A stretch of DNA of 64,000 nt, taken from Cunninghamia lanceolata. Its lineage: Eukaryota; Streptophyta; Pinopsida; Cupressales; Cupressaceae. The stretch covers positions 10,000,001 to 10,064,000 of the forward strand of contig BSBN01000036.1 in assembly GCA_027924645.1 (NCBI GenBank). The letters run 5' to 3'. A program made the translations under genes and the position numbers. Below are positions 20,301 to 33,699 of the stretch, piece by piece. Position 1 is the stretch's first letter. Every line of letters begins with the position of its first letter. The notes beneath the pieces are model-generated. The model was not told where the DNA came from, did not search any database, and saw only the letters and a list, made by a program, of their open reading frames with translations.

Positions 20301-23300
20301 TCTGACTTTAGATCTGACATCAGAGCAATATTTACAACATCCTTCTAATTTACAATTCTTGCAGATTTCTTCAATCAGGACTTGGGCGGTCTCAAATTAG
20401 TCCTCCAACACCTCTGCTTTTAGGATATAGGTTCTATCATCTTCCTGATTATCCCTGTGTAATTGGATTCTAGTATGTTGTATTTATTTTTTTATAAGAT
20501 GATCATTGTAGAACTAGGGTTTCAAGCATTATTGACCTGGGGTTTGATTAAAAGGCTAAATTAAATCTCATTCCTCTATAGCATGCCTTAGTACAAGATC
20601 TGTAGCTTATTCCACCTTCATTTGGTAGTGATTTGGCTTGGTCTTGTCCTTGAATGTTATATGGAAAAGGGTTTGATCTAGTGTGCATCCTAGTTGTCAT
20701 CATTCACCTTTTTCATACAAAACAATAAGTTTTCCAATCATAATACATAACATAAAGATTACTGCTTCTAGAATCTTGATATCTATCACTCAAGTCTTAG
20801 TTAGCTTTCTGCTACAAAGGGAGAGCATCATCTGAATGCTTTACCTCCAACCATAGACCCACGGTCCCTTGCACACCTTCCTTCCTAGAAGTGGCCCTAC
20901 CCTTCATGAATAGTATAGACATAAAGAACCAATAGGTTGCCATTTGATTTCTAGTGTTGTGTCTTACATAACTCAATTGACCATATGACTCTAGACAATC
21001 TTCTAGCTAAGTACGATCACTCTAATAGGTTACACATTTTAGACATGGCAAACTAACTAATGCATGTAGATACAAATGCATCACTTTGGCCAAAGTTTCT
21101 ATATAAATAGATGTTTACAATAAATATAGTCATGTTTTCACACACCTTTAACTTGACTTGGAAACTATCTCATCCTACAGTTTGATTTTTTTTACTAGTA
21201 ACTCTAGACATGAATTGTCTTGACTAAACTCAAATCCTAGTCAATCTGACTTAGAATTTAATCCTTAATATAGGATATATATACACAATATGTAAGTTTA
21301 TATGATTTTGACTTTGCAAAGAGTCCCTAGTTGCATTCTTGCAAATATCAAGGTCTATGACTTCCTGTCATTCTACTCAAAGACTCAAAATTAAGAACTC
21401 TTGTGTTATATGTCAAGTTTTGATTCTATTAAGAAATCATTTAATTTTATCAAAGTACTACTTAGACTCTTTTCTAATTTATATTGTCTTGAACTATGGT
21501 TTTTCAACCATTTATTGTCGACCATAATATACAATAGACTAAAACAAAGTCATAAGCAACTTGAGCAATTTAAGTTTTCTAAACCCTTCTGGGTTGATTC
21601 TAGGGTTTTAACTTCTCTAACCCAATATATTGTAATATCAAAACTCTTGTTATCTAAAGATAAGAATGTATAATAATATAACATGATTATAATATCCTCT
21701 AGTCTTCTCTAGACCACTTGGACCCTATTCAAATTCACGTTCTTCATAAAACATAGAACACGAGTCTCTATCCTCATGTATATAAGATCTTAATCATTAA
21801 CATAAATACTCTTGAGTAAGTTCAATCTTATAACCTAGATAGGTGTGAGTCTACAATAATTATAGTACAATACTTTCAACCTTATCGGTCTTCCTAAGTT
21901 CATCGTCTTTTGTTATAGAATAGATTGTGAACTCATGTATGATATCCTTTGAATATCATGACTATACTTATCATTGTTATTGAATGCAAAAGTGATAACA
22001 TATCACTCTCCTTAGATTTTTTCTAATGATATCAATATTTTTTCTATATACTCTAAAATAAGAAAACATCTATCACAAAATCTTATGATTATAATCAATA
22101 AAACTCGTACATATAAAAACATTTGAGATATAAAACCATCTCTATCTAAACTCACTGGTCTTGACTCCTAAGTCTAAAATAGAGTTCTCACAAAATTCAA
22201 ATCTTAGCACTATGCACATAACTTGACTTAGTTATAATACAATGACTTTAATAGAAGATGATCATAGTACCTCGTGTTCTAAAATGAAAACTTAATTTTT
22301 GTCTTTCCTGTGCATTTGCATGATAGCTATGGGCTCATAATAATGTCTTATTAGCTAATAGAAAAAAAAATAGCTTGAGTAAACAAGGTTGAAGGATAAG
22401 TTTGCTACACACCAAAGTCTCTAATAAGATCAAATATAATCATAACATTTACTATGTTTCCTACTTAATAAGCAACTTAGTTTTGCCAAGGATTGCAGAT
22501 ACAACACAAAGGCACAAAAAAGTATAAATGCTTAGGAATCCCATTGTTAACAACTTTGAAATGTTTAAATACTATGGTTTACAAACTATCATTGAAGGCA
22601 ATAATTCTTATCCAAAAATTGGTCTCCATGCCTTTTACAAATAGAGTGCAGTTTCAAAACTAAAGAAAATAATTTTACTTTCCACATAACAAGGCTAGCT
22701 TAGTTTCTATGATCACTAGATCACTGTTTGGATAATGCTAAATACTTTACTCTACATAAGACATATCTAGAAACTAATATTGAATATAACTATTCATAGA
22801 TTAAGAATGAGATAATAGCATAACGTGATGACCATACCTCTTTGTCGATGGTTTCCAAACTTGAACTAGTTTATTCCTTTCTACCCAAACTATGATATGC
22901 TTTCTTGTGCAATAGACTTTCTTCTACATATGCTCAAGATCATGTTTTTGTGGATATGATAATTGAGTTCACTCTCAGTGTTATCCCCATGAGTATTCAA
23001 TATCTCAGAGCTCTATCACTCTCTATAGATACAATATGATAACTGAGCTCTCCGCACTGCTAAGACCTATATTCACATACATATCTTCCTATCTCCTCAT
23101 ATCCTTTTAAAAGGCTTTATTCCACTCCAACCCCAAGGTTTATCTTCCTGAAATCAAGCCTATAAAATCTCTCTATGGTGGCATGCCAATAATACAAAGG
23201 TTAATGGTCATTAAAGATGACTTCTCAAATAGTTTGAAACACTCCTCCATACTCTCAAATCCATCATGGAGTAAAATAATTTAAGTGTCCATAAGGTCAC

Positions 23301-23378
23301 GTAGTAGTTGGCATTAAATTGCAATTTTACTACATACCCTCTAAAAATTCAACATCTACCAAGTATAAGTTTATACTT
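20301..23378. other. Gene-free AT-rich stretch
   Basis: Only short ORFs with no family resemblance on either strand. The sequence looks like long-decayed non-coding DNA; I see no terminal repeats or conserved motifs. Confidence 0.5.
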
Positions 23379-23399
23379 TATATATATATATATATATAT
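23379..23399. repeat. (TA)n microsatellite
   Basis: About ten TA dinucleotides just before the solo LTR. Confidence 0.9.
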
Positions 23400-23420
23400 C
23401 AACACAATCTTTGTATATAC

Positions 23421-24667
23421 TGTTAGACTTAAAGCAGACAACTGAGAGAGGGGGTGAATCAGTTGTCTAAAACTTTCTTCCAATTAAAGACTTAACTTCA
23501 CTTTGTAATTCAACAGTAGTATAATAAATCAATCATGGAAACATAATGCAATGAATCAAGAGTATAAACACATCAACACATGAGACACCAAGATTTTGAC
23601 TTGGAAAACCCGGTTAAGGGAAAAACCATGGGGTGATTAACCCAAGATTGTATTCTCTGTTAGAAGAATAGAAAGAACAAATGGCACATGCCAATTAGGG
23701 CTCACTACCTAAGCACACTGCTCACAAGAGGCTCACTGCCTACAAGAGACACACTATCTACAAAATAATAAGTATCAACTACTTGAACTAGAAAATAGCA
23801 TCTTCACCATGCTTGAATCAGTTCCATTTAAGCCCAACACTTCTGCTCTGCCTTTCACTCTTCTCCTCGCTACCTCACTCTCATCTCCACGAGGACAACT
23901 TTGAAATGACTTCGCAATCCCTTATTTATACAAGACATCAACTTAGGAATGATCATCTAAGTTGGCAAACATCAACAAGAACATCCGCAAAATGTGTAAC
24001 TCATCTAGTCAGCCAATCTTAGAAAGAACACCATCATCCAGAAGATTTCTTAATTGCAAGCTCTAACTTCAATGTGGATCACCAACACGAACTGAGCACA
24101 ATCCAAAGACCTCCACAAGCTTACCTGAATCATCAAGAACATCCACACTTCATCTGCTTACTGAAATCCTTCTCCCCTTCATCTGGAACCTCAAGAACAT
24201 AGTTTGTCATTACTGTCACAAAGGAATAGATGCTTGCGGACCTTCAAACCATGAACCAATCGAGTTGATACTTCACAAAGACTTCCTCAAAACTCCCTCA
24301 AATCTGTAGAACAGGATAATGCATTTCCAGATCTCACCAAACCTATCTGTAATACTCTGTCACCACTGAACATCTACCAGAACCAGTTTTACTTGAGCGG
24401 CCACAACTTCTTCAGATCTTCATGCGGACCTCTAAAATCTCTACTAGACCACCTTAAGACACATATCTACAAACGCTTTAAACTGCATCCTCTGATACTC
24501 ATCCTATCTTGAACTTTTACCTTACTGTCACCACTGATCTTCATTGTTCCTGATTGAGACTAATTTTCTCAATATCCCCAGCACACAGCTCATCCAATCC
24601 TTATCATTAATGCAACAAGAGTATGTTGACATCAATGACAACACCGATTAGGCCCATACTTGCAACA
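23421..24667 (-). mobile_element. Solo LTR of the Copia/LARD superfamily
   Basis: A 1,247-bp LTR on the minus strand starts TGTTGCAAGTATGGGCCTAA at 24667 and ends GTCTAACA at 23421. It is flanked by TATAC on both sides (23416-23420 and 24668-24672), so it is a complete solo LTR left by recombination. It shares the AATTAGGGCTCACT...GAGCACACTG block, the GTTAAGGGAAAAACC block and the U5 hairpin with the LARD and Copia LTRs. Confidence 0.85.
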
Positions 24668-25403
24668 TATACAATGTATACTAATGTTGTTTTTATCAGT
24701 CGACAAGATATGAGAATGGGGTCAAGGTATTCTCCCCCTCTCAATCTTGCATAAATGCCAAAATAGATAGGTTATCATAATGGAATTTCAACCAGAAATT
24801 ACCAATAATGAAATAGTTTAACAACTAATAATTATTTTCTTTTGAATATAATCTATATTCATATCATATAAGAACTAACGACTATCAGCCATTCCTTTTT
24901 TATGGTCATAATTTCCTGACTTAGTTCTTGACAAAACCTATGCTAATGGATCTTAACAACAAATTGATGATTATCAAGTCGAAACAAGACTTAGACTAAA
25001 TGAGTCGAACATAACTTACCAAACTCAAAGAGGGTTCACTAAATTATGAAAGCATGAAACTTAGATGGAAACAACATGTTCTTATCCATACGTCTATTCT
25101 CTTCTCTTTGATGATCCTCTCCCTCTCTTTTCTCGGAGGGTGGAAAACCTATTTTCCTGGTTACAACTTGCAATCACCAAACTGATATTAGTACATCGTT
25201 AGTAAATTCATAAACCTTATGAATAAATAATCATAAAATCTTATAATCACATGTCTAAATTATATTCATATAGACATAAACTCATGATATCATTGATTTT
25301 TCTTGACATTTTCACTTAACGTCAAATCATTAATTCATGCATAATCAACTACTAATTATGTGCAAGTAAAAATTAAAACCTAGTCAAAATTTGGGGTGTG
25401 ACA
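24668..25403 (-). repeat. Possible Ty3/gypsy LTR fragment
   Basis: On the minus strand the sequence at 25403 begins TGTCACACCCCAAATTTTGA, a start typical of some plant Ty3/gypsy LTRs, followed by AT-rich DNA. The other end and a target duplication were not found. Confidence 0.35.
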
Positions 25404-27868
25404 CTATCGGCATATTCCTTGAACCTCCTATGGGTGCAAGTACCAGTATATCAATCATTGTCCTAAATTTTTCATGGCCTAGTTGATTATAGCTAGCCAT
25501 TTGGATGTTTATTTGCATGTGTTGTACATTAGCCTTGCAGTATTATATTATAGTTGGTAGAAGAATAGATTGAAAACTATTTGTATCCCACGTTTAACCA
25601 GTAAAAAGTTAAATACATATGTTATTTCTTGGGGAATGCTTTTTAGGTTAGACTTGTAAGCTAACACATTATAATAGGGTTCATTTACAGATTAATTTGT
25701 CTTTATTGTCGAATGGTGGCACAAAGGTTGATGGAAATGTTAACACTTTACTGGTTAAGTGTGAATTTTATACTGAAACCTTTAATGTTGTGATCTTTAA
25801 TATATAGTTTTAAAGTTTTTTTGGCATCTAATCTTCATTCCAAACAATAATCATGAACTATTAACAATTTGTATTTGAGGATTAATGTCATTGAATGTTT
25901 AATGTTTGTCATTGCAGGTTATAAATCATAGTTGCCTACATCGCATCGGATACCTTCAATAGTGATCGCCAGTTGCTAGTTTGACATGTGAATGATAAGT
26001 AAACCATTTAAACAAAATCACACAGTGGTTAACTTCCATGCCAACATTGACCCAAATTTTTTTAGCATTTAGTGTTGATCACAAGAGTTTGATTGTTATA
26101 AAATTTGTCACACATAACAACTCTTGCGAACATTGGCATTTGTTTTTCCTTTAAACTTAATACAAAACACCAGAGGTAACATTTTTTTTCACAAATAGCT
26201 ACCAGACAAACCATCCAAACGTAATTAGTCCTTGAAAAAATTAGAGTTTGTTAATTACCAAATACAAAGTTTGCAAATCATCAAAGTGCACATTTTTAGC
26301 CCTTGGAGGCTATTTTTTTTCAAACTATCACAACTTTCTCACTTTTTATTAGATTGTCATGATTTTGTAGGAATTGGAAAGCTATCTTCAATCTCTTCAC
26401 AATGATGTGAACCAAGTTCCAAGAATCATCTCACATTTGCAATTACTTGTCTCAAAGTCAACCTTTTTGTTTTGAAACATCAAACATATATAACTTTTTG
26501 TTATGTATTTAATGTTTTGTTTGGTTTTTTGCAAGATTTATTGTTTTGTACTAACACTTTTCTTGCAACCTTAGATTTTTCCAAGACAAAATTTTGCAAA
26601 CTACTAGCACTTTTCTTGTAGCCTTACATTTGTCCAAGACAAAATTTTCCAAACTACTAACTATTTTCTGCAGCACCGTAGTCAAAGACTTAATTTTCTC
26701 CACTAGCTTAGTCACACTAAATTAGAATAGTTGGGAAAGAACTTGTTTGTTGCACCATGTTTTTGAGATCTTTAGTAGATGTATGATCTCTCCTCGCACT
26801 CTTGAGTGATCTTGGGAATCAAAATTCCATCATTTCCCTTTTTGTTATTTGTTCAATCCCAGGGTGCTATCTCACGTATGCTCTCTCCTTGTGTTTCGTA
26901 CAATCTTGGAGATCGAAATTGAATAGTATTCCTTCCCTTTAGGAGGCTTGCTAGTGGATTTCATCACCCCTAGGGATGACCTCAACCACGTGTTCTGGTG
27001 GGGTATATCAAAGGGGGGAGAGCACAAGTTGTACCTCAATCTAGTCACATAGTCATTGGGACAACCTTGGGGCCCCAGATCATTCCAGACACAAGGTGAA
27101 GTGGTGTTTGCTTAATTGCTTATATCACATCCCTTCAATGGGCTAGTGTTCATAGACTTGGACCCCACATACCTTACATATATAGGGGACTCCTTAGAAG
27201 TCTTGTCAAACCTATATTAAGACCATCAGCCATCATATCTTCTAGTGCACCACTGCAGTAGGAGGGGAGGACACTCACACATACCGTTATACTTGAGATA
27301 GGGGCTACTTTGGGTAGGACGAAAGTATCCAAGGTAAGGGGTATATAGTGGTCCAAGACCATATATTCCCTATCTATCTAAGTTATAGCATTATGGTATT
27401 AATGGGGGTGGGAATCTCTCCTCTATTTTGAGTTGGGGTTGACCCACAACCATTTCATGAGATCCAAAAGATACATCACACCTACTTGACTAATTTTAGG
27501 TTTGTAATCAAGTGTTTGGTGTGTCTTCTTTGTGTAAAAGTAGTGAAATCCAATAAGCCTTTCTCACCTTGAAACGTCAGTCAACCATCGTGTCTTCTTG
27601 TTTCTTATCAATCCACTTTTAGTCAACTTCTTGCAAACAAATCCTTGCACACATCCATATCATAGGCTTGCAATCTACTACAATCATCCCACTTTTGCAT
27701 AGACCAAGATCCAGTTCTATTTTGCAACAAAGTTGAAATCTTCCCAAATCTCATTAGCCAAGTCACTATTTTACACTCATCTTGTGTGAAGTCCATCTTA
27801 GTCTCATACCAAGTCCAAATTTGCATCCTAGCTCCTAGTTGCATCCAAATACCTTGTAGTCCTTCATA
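25404..27868. other. No gene seen
   Basis: Mostly AT-rich non-coding DNA. Positions 26950-27450 are less AT-rich and contain GGTGGGGTATATCAAAGGGG, but no coding or terminal-repeat structure could be established. Confidence 0.45.
26553..26658. repeat. 53-bp tandem duplication
   Basis: 26553-26605 and 26606-26658 share ACTTTTCTTG, CCAAGACAAAATTTT and AAACTACT with a few substitutions; a third partial unit follows. Confidence 0.75.
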
Positions 27869-30515
27869 ATGCATAATAAGGATCCTTGGTTTGAAAACTT
27901 TATCATGCAAATCAAAACTCCTAGTCCTACAACTATTAGTAAAGACAATTTCAAGCCCAAAATCACAATTAAACGTGGTCCTCAACTTGTTGATGATGAT
28001 AATTATAGTCTTGTGGATCATGATGAATATCTCAATAACAATAGATTTGATGATGAGATAATTGATCACAAGCTTTCCACACTCATAAAAGATCCTTGCA
28101 TTCAAAATCTTAACACTAGCTATCATACCATTTCCAAACATTTATCTAGTGATTATCTTAAGTCTAGTTATCATGTCAATCCTAAACATTTGTTTAGTGA
28201 CCCTCCTTATGATGCCTTCAACAAGGAAATCACTAGTTTAGGACAAGGTCCTTATGTCCATTCTATGTTTCCATACTCCATATCTTCCTCATCATCCTAT
28301 GAAAATCCCTCACCCTCATTCTTATACCCTAGCTCATCCCATCAACTCAACCATCCATACATCCAAGACATGAATTCACAATCCAAATCCACTACACCCA
28401 AATCATCCTTTTCAAATTTCATCTGATGACTATTATCAAAGGAAGAAAATGAAATTAGAAAGCCCCCAGTCCATAAGCATACCTATGCCAAAATTATCCA
28501 AAAGTCTCTTACTAGCATGCCTATCTAACAAATAACACCATGCGATCTAAATCCAAGTAATATACCCATCCATGAGAAAGTACCAACATGTGAAGATATG
28601 GTCAATCCTAAGTCTTTAAAGTACAAAAAAGAACCTTCTGATGTCATGACTACCTATACAACACCATCATGCAATCCTATGTCCATCCAATCTCTGCAAG
28701 AGTCTCATGTTAACAATGAACCATTATCACTACCTATCAGGCCTATTCAAGAGTCCCTTACCATAAGACTAAGTTGTAATCCATTATGCAACCATGATGT
28801 CTATGATCCAAATACTACCAAGCCTATTCAAGAAACCTCTATATTCCTCCAAACTCAAGAGTTGTGTCAAGAGTCAAATCTAAAGCAAGATTGAACATGT
28901 ACTCAACTAAATCAAGATCAAGTTAATCAAGATACTCAAGCTCAAGTTATCCCATTTATCTAAGAACAAACTAGCCAAGCCACTCCCATTTATGATCATG
29001 ATCATAGCTATGATCTAGAAAACTAAATTGATCCCCTCCTTGAACTTTATGATATCCATGATCTAGAAAACCAAGTCGGTCCTCTCCTTGAACTTTATGA
29101 TATCCATAATCATAAAAGCCTAAACAATCCTATCACATATCCAACTAGCCCTATCAAATATCCAACTAAAACATCCATATCCTATGATGAGACACTTAGT
29201 CCCCAAGAAAACATAGACAATCAAACAAATCACTTGGATCATATCTCAAATATGGATCCCAATGAGCATAGTTGCAGTCAAGATCCTACTGATATCAAGC
29301 ATGAATAAACACAAGTCATAATGGATACATTGAGCATTCAAATGATCAAGGAATGGAAATCACAAATAATAATCATAAAACTACAAGTGTACATGATGAT
29401 CAAGGTACAAAGAGTCTACATGATGAGACAGTACTAGAATCCCATCAAATAGGATCTACTATCTTTATCAAGACAAATTTACTCATAGAAGAGACAATAG
29501 AATATTCTAACTACTCTCAGCAAAATACTGAGGACCTTGCATCATGTTTCAAAGACAAGTATCCTATCGTGAACAAGATATGTCAAAAAATGAATTACCA
29601 TGGAAAAGGATTGGACCCTTTTTAGCAAGGAGTCCTAGAACCTATCCCAATCCACATCAAACATAGTCAACGTATTGGAATATAATTATCTTATAAATCT
29701 AATAGTGTTAGTGATACTTCTAAGATCACTAGGGAAACCTCATCCAATGAGAGCATCAAGATCGGGACCATTTGTAGCCCATGCACTAAACTTGTTGTCA
29801 ATAATCTCGACAATCCTTCCACTTCCACTTCCACCATCTCTACCAACAACTTTTATCCTCCATATCTTTCATCCCTCAATTAGGAGCAACAAAATCATAG
29901 TGCATACAAAGAAAAAGCTTCAAATCAAGCATCAAAAGCATATGAAGTCAAAAATCAAGGAAAGCATATAAAAGAAATATGGGTCCCAAATCAAAACTAA
30001 GAAAATCAAATAAGGTAAATCTTCCAAATACCATGAGCTATCAAAGCTATAAAAATCAAAATACACGCCTTGCCTATAACAGGTGTCTACCACCTTATAA
30101 TCTATACAAGAGTATTGGTCCTACTCACCATCTTAGTTCCACATATACACATCATAATGCTAAATCCAAATTTCATAATCCACCAGCTCAAGTTTGGCGA
30201 GTCAAAAATATTTCAAACCCATCTACATCGCCAACTTATTCATCCAAATCGACTGTATCGCAATCACCTAATCTTGCATCCAATATCCCTCATACACATA
30301 CAAAATCACATCTCAAATCCAAGAAATCCAACTCCCAAATCTATCATGTTGTGGCAGCAATACTTCACTATAAGGGCTATAATAGTTCTATATCAAAATG
30401 TAATCATTTGGACAAGGCCAACTTAGTTATTAATGAAGATCACACAAACATCACAAGATTGTACACGAGTGCTTTAATCCTCACAAAGCAATTACTTCAA
30501 GTAGGACATTACTAG
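27869..30515 (+). pseudogene. Decayed retroelement-like ORF with a G-patch-like motif
   Basis: Plus-strand pieces at 27869-28426, 28598-28894, 29353-29625 and 29979-30515 appear to be one long hydrophilic, Ser/Asn/Pro-rich reading frame broken by stops and frameshifts. At about 29579-29685 the frame reads KMNYHGKGLDPF, a stop, then QGVLEPIPIHIKHSQRIGI. This matches the GKGLG...QGxxEPI...GxGY pattern of G-patch motifs found in plant retroelement polyproteins. Tryptophan motifs EIWVPNQN (near 29965) and QVWRVKN (near 30195) follow. The strand agrees with the PPT and LTR at 39420, so it probably belongs to that Tat-like element. Confidence 0.4.
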
Positions 30516-31988
30516 CATGTTATGACAAGTGCGTCTACATTACCCACTTCAAACAAATAGGGATACATGAGGACCCTTTGAGTATCAAGTTATCATTGTT
30601 AAAAAATCACAAAAAGTCAAAAAAAAATTAAAAAAATGAAAAAACAAAAAAATTAGAAAAAATCAAAATAGTAAAGAGAAATCATTCATCCAATGGTGAA
30701 AACCATTTCCATGGTGCCTTGGTTAAGTCTCATGATGAAAACTCCTTCGTAGGTGTCATGTGTAAATAGATTGTCGATGAAAATTGTACTTGGGGGTAGG
30801 TTATCTCATATATCCTATACCAGCATATCCCTTATCATCCTAACTCATCATATCCATATTTCCTCACTATCATTCCCTTTCGTCATCCCTCCTTCTCAAC
30901 TTGGATCTTGATAATAACCTTGATCTTGATAAGGACTAGGGCATGATTTTGATACATGCTTTGATAAATGCTTGACATAGCCAATCCTTTTTGCAATATA
31001 TTTTCAAACCCTCTTGTTATATCCTATGCAATTCGCTATATCCTTTTGTCCAATATCCTAAATGACATTTGCAGAGTAGGGGCATGTTATTCATTTGTGA
31101 CATAGTCCTTGGAGGTTACATCCTATATCCTTCCATTCATCTTTCTTATCACTAATCCCTTCACCCATCCATCTATCAATGCTCCTCCTTTTCCATTCAT
31201 TATCCATTAAATCATTCATACAATCCAATAAGTTCATTAGCCTAAATCAACCAACTTTTAGATCCTTGTTTCTACACTTCGTGCTCCCTTGTCACTAGTT
31301 ATCATATGGAGACCACAATCATATCCAGATGTAGTGTAATCCCATTGAAAGCAATCTATTACAATCATCCAAAGAAATCCAAGAAAATCCTTATCCCAAG
31401 CACTCTAATGCAATAATCCCAATCATGATCTTCTATCCTATCATTCTAGAGCATCCATCTTATTCCCAGCCTTGCTACAAATCTTAATCAACCCAATCCA
31501 ATCAATCATCATCATCCTTGGGATATATCCTTCCCAATCTTTGCATTGTTCTTAGGATATATCATTCCCACATCAACAATGCTATCATCATCATCATTAA
31601 TTTTCAGCTTGATTAGGGGAAACTTTGTGTTTGTTTTTGTTTTTGAATCATTTTTGTGCATGCTTGCTTGCTTTGCTTGTTGTGTGTGTGTTATCATTCT
31701 TGTCTTGCATCTGTATTAGTCCTAGTCACATACTTGCCACAACATCATCATGGTCTTTCATATCATGGTGCCATCACCATATGCTTTCTTGCAACTTTAA
31801 TCCTTTAATGCATTTGACACATCGTCACCTTGATCTCTATATCATGGGGCATAATGTCAAGTGCTATATCAAACATCAGGTTGCTCATACCGACTCAGCA
31901 TGACGATCCTTTTTTCCATCATTTTCAACTTATCCCTTAGCCTCATCTTTCCTTTATATCCATTTTGAGAGCCTACCAGTGTCCTTCA
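30516..31988 (+). other. Non-coding 3' spacer of the Tat-like element
   Basis: An A-rich low-complexity block lies at 30598-30680. The rest is C/T-rich with repeated ATATCC and no gene. It continues at 39295 beyond the Copia insertion, leading to the polypurine tract. Confidence 0.45.
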
Positions 31989-33368
31989 TGTTGATTTAAG
32001 ATAGACAACTAAGAGGGGGGGTGAATTAGTTGTCGCAAAACTTTCTTTTCTTTAAACACTTAAATCCTTCTTATAATTTAACAACATAATAATAAATCAA
32101 TCATGGAAGCACAATGCAGTAATTCAAGAGCAGAAACACATTAACACATATGACACCAAGATTTTAACATGGAAAACCTGGTTAAGGGAAAAACCACAGG
32201 GTGACTAACCCAAGATTGTATTCTCTATTAAAAGAATAGGAAGAACAAATGGCACTTGCCAATTAGGGCTCACTGCCTGAGCACACTGCTCACAAGAGAC
32301 CCACGACCTACAGGAGGCACACTGTCTATAGAATAATAATAAATATTATATACTTGAACTGAAGATTAGCATCTTCACCATGCTTGAGTTAGTTTCGTTT
32401 AAGCTCAATACTTATGCTCTGCTTTTCGCTCTTCTCCTCTCTACCACTTCCTCATCTTCACTGATACTTTGAAATGACTTCACAACTCTTATTTATACAA
32501 GACATCGACTTTGGGATAATCATCAAAGTCAGTACAATACATACTTTATTTTATTATAAAGTAAATACACAAATACAGCTTGAATTATTACAAAGGACTT
32601 CATGCAAATCACCACACTATCGGCCACACATATCTGGGACTTCAATCTTCTTTGAATAACATGCCATGCTTCACATAACATCTTCAAGATCATCTGCAAG
32701 ATGTGTAAATCATCTGGTTGGCCATAATTAGGAAGAACATCATCACCTGAAAGTAAATCTTCAATTACGAGCTCAATCTTTAAAGCGGACCACCAACACG
32801 AACTGGACACAATCTAGAGACATCCACAAGCTTGCTTGAATCACCAAGAACATCCACACCACTTCTGCTTACTAAGATCATTCGCATCTTCATCCAAAAC
32901 CTTAAGAACACATTCTGTAAATACTGTCATATTAGAATAAATGCTTGCGGACCTCCAGACCATGAACCAATTGAGTTGTCAATTCATATTGGCTTCCTAA
33001 ACACTCCACCAAATCCGCAGAACAAGATATTACATTTCTGGATCTCACCAGACCTATTTGTGTCACTCTGTCACCTCTAAACACTTATATGGCCATAATT
33101 TCTCCAAATCTCCATGCAGACCTCTCAAATGTTGACTGGATCATCTTTAGACACATATCTACAAACCCTTTAATGTGCATCCTCTAATCTTCATCTTAGC
33201 TGGGATCTTTACTTCAAAGAGCTTCACTGTCTTCATTGTTCTTCTCTATTTTTTATGGGACTAATTTTCTCAATATCCTCAGCACACAGCTCATCCAATC
33301 CTTGACATCAATGCAACAGGAGTATGTTGACATCAATGACAACACCGGTTAGGCCCATACTTGCAACA
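31989..33368 (-). repeat. Copia 3' LTR
   Basis: Minus-strand start TGTTGCAAGTATGGGCCTAA at 33368, end CTTAAATCAACA at 31989. The adjoining minus-strand sequence GCCATCAATGATAAAGGA is the decayed counterpart of the LARD polypurine context. Confidence 0.85.
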
Positions 33369-33699
33369 ATCTAGTCCTTTATCATTGATGGCAACATATG
33401 ATGTGAAAAACTATTTTAACCATCAAGACAAGAACTTCTCCTCACTGACTGACATAGTTCCCCCTATCAATAACAATCATTCATATGTCTTCTCTTTCTT
33501 TACTGCTCCCCCTTTAATTAGCAACAACTTTTGTTTTTCACATGTCTTCTCTCTGCCTTTGACATCAATGGCAAAGGGCACATACTTGCATCAATTAGAA
33601 TCATACAGACTACTCCCCCTGAGTAGTAACTTCCTATCATCAATCCGGATCACAAGATATGACTGTGAGATCTACCAGACTGATGCACATTAGTGCATC

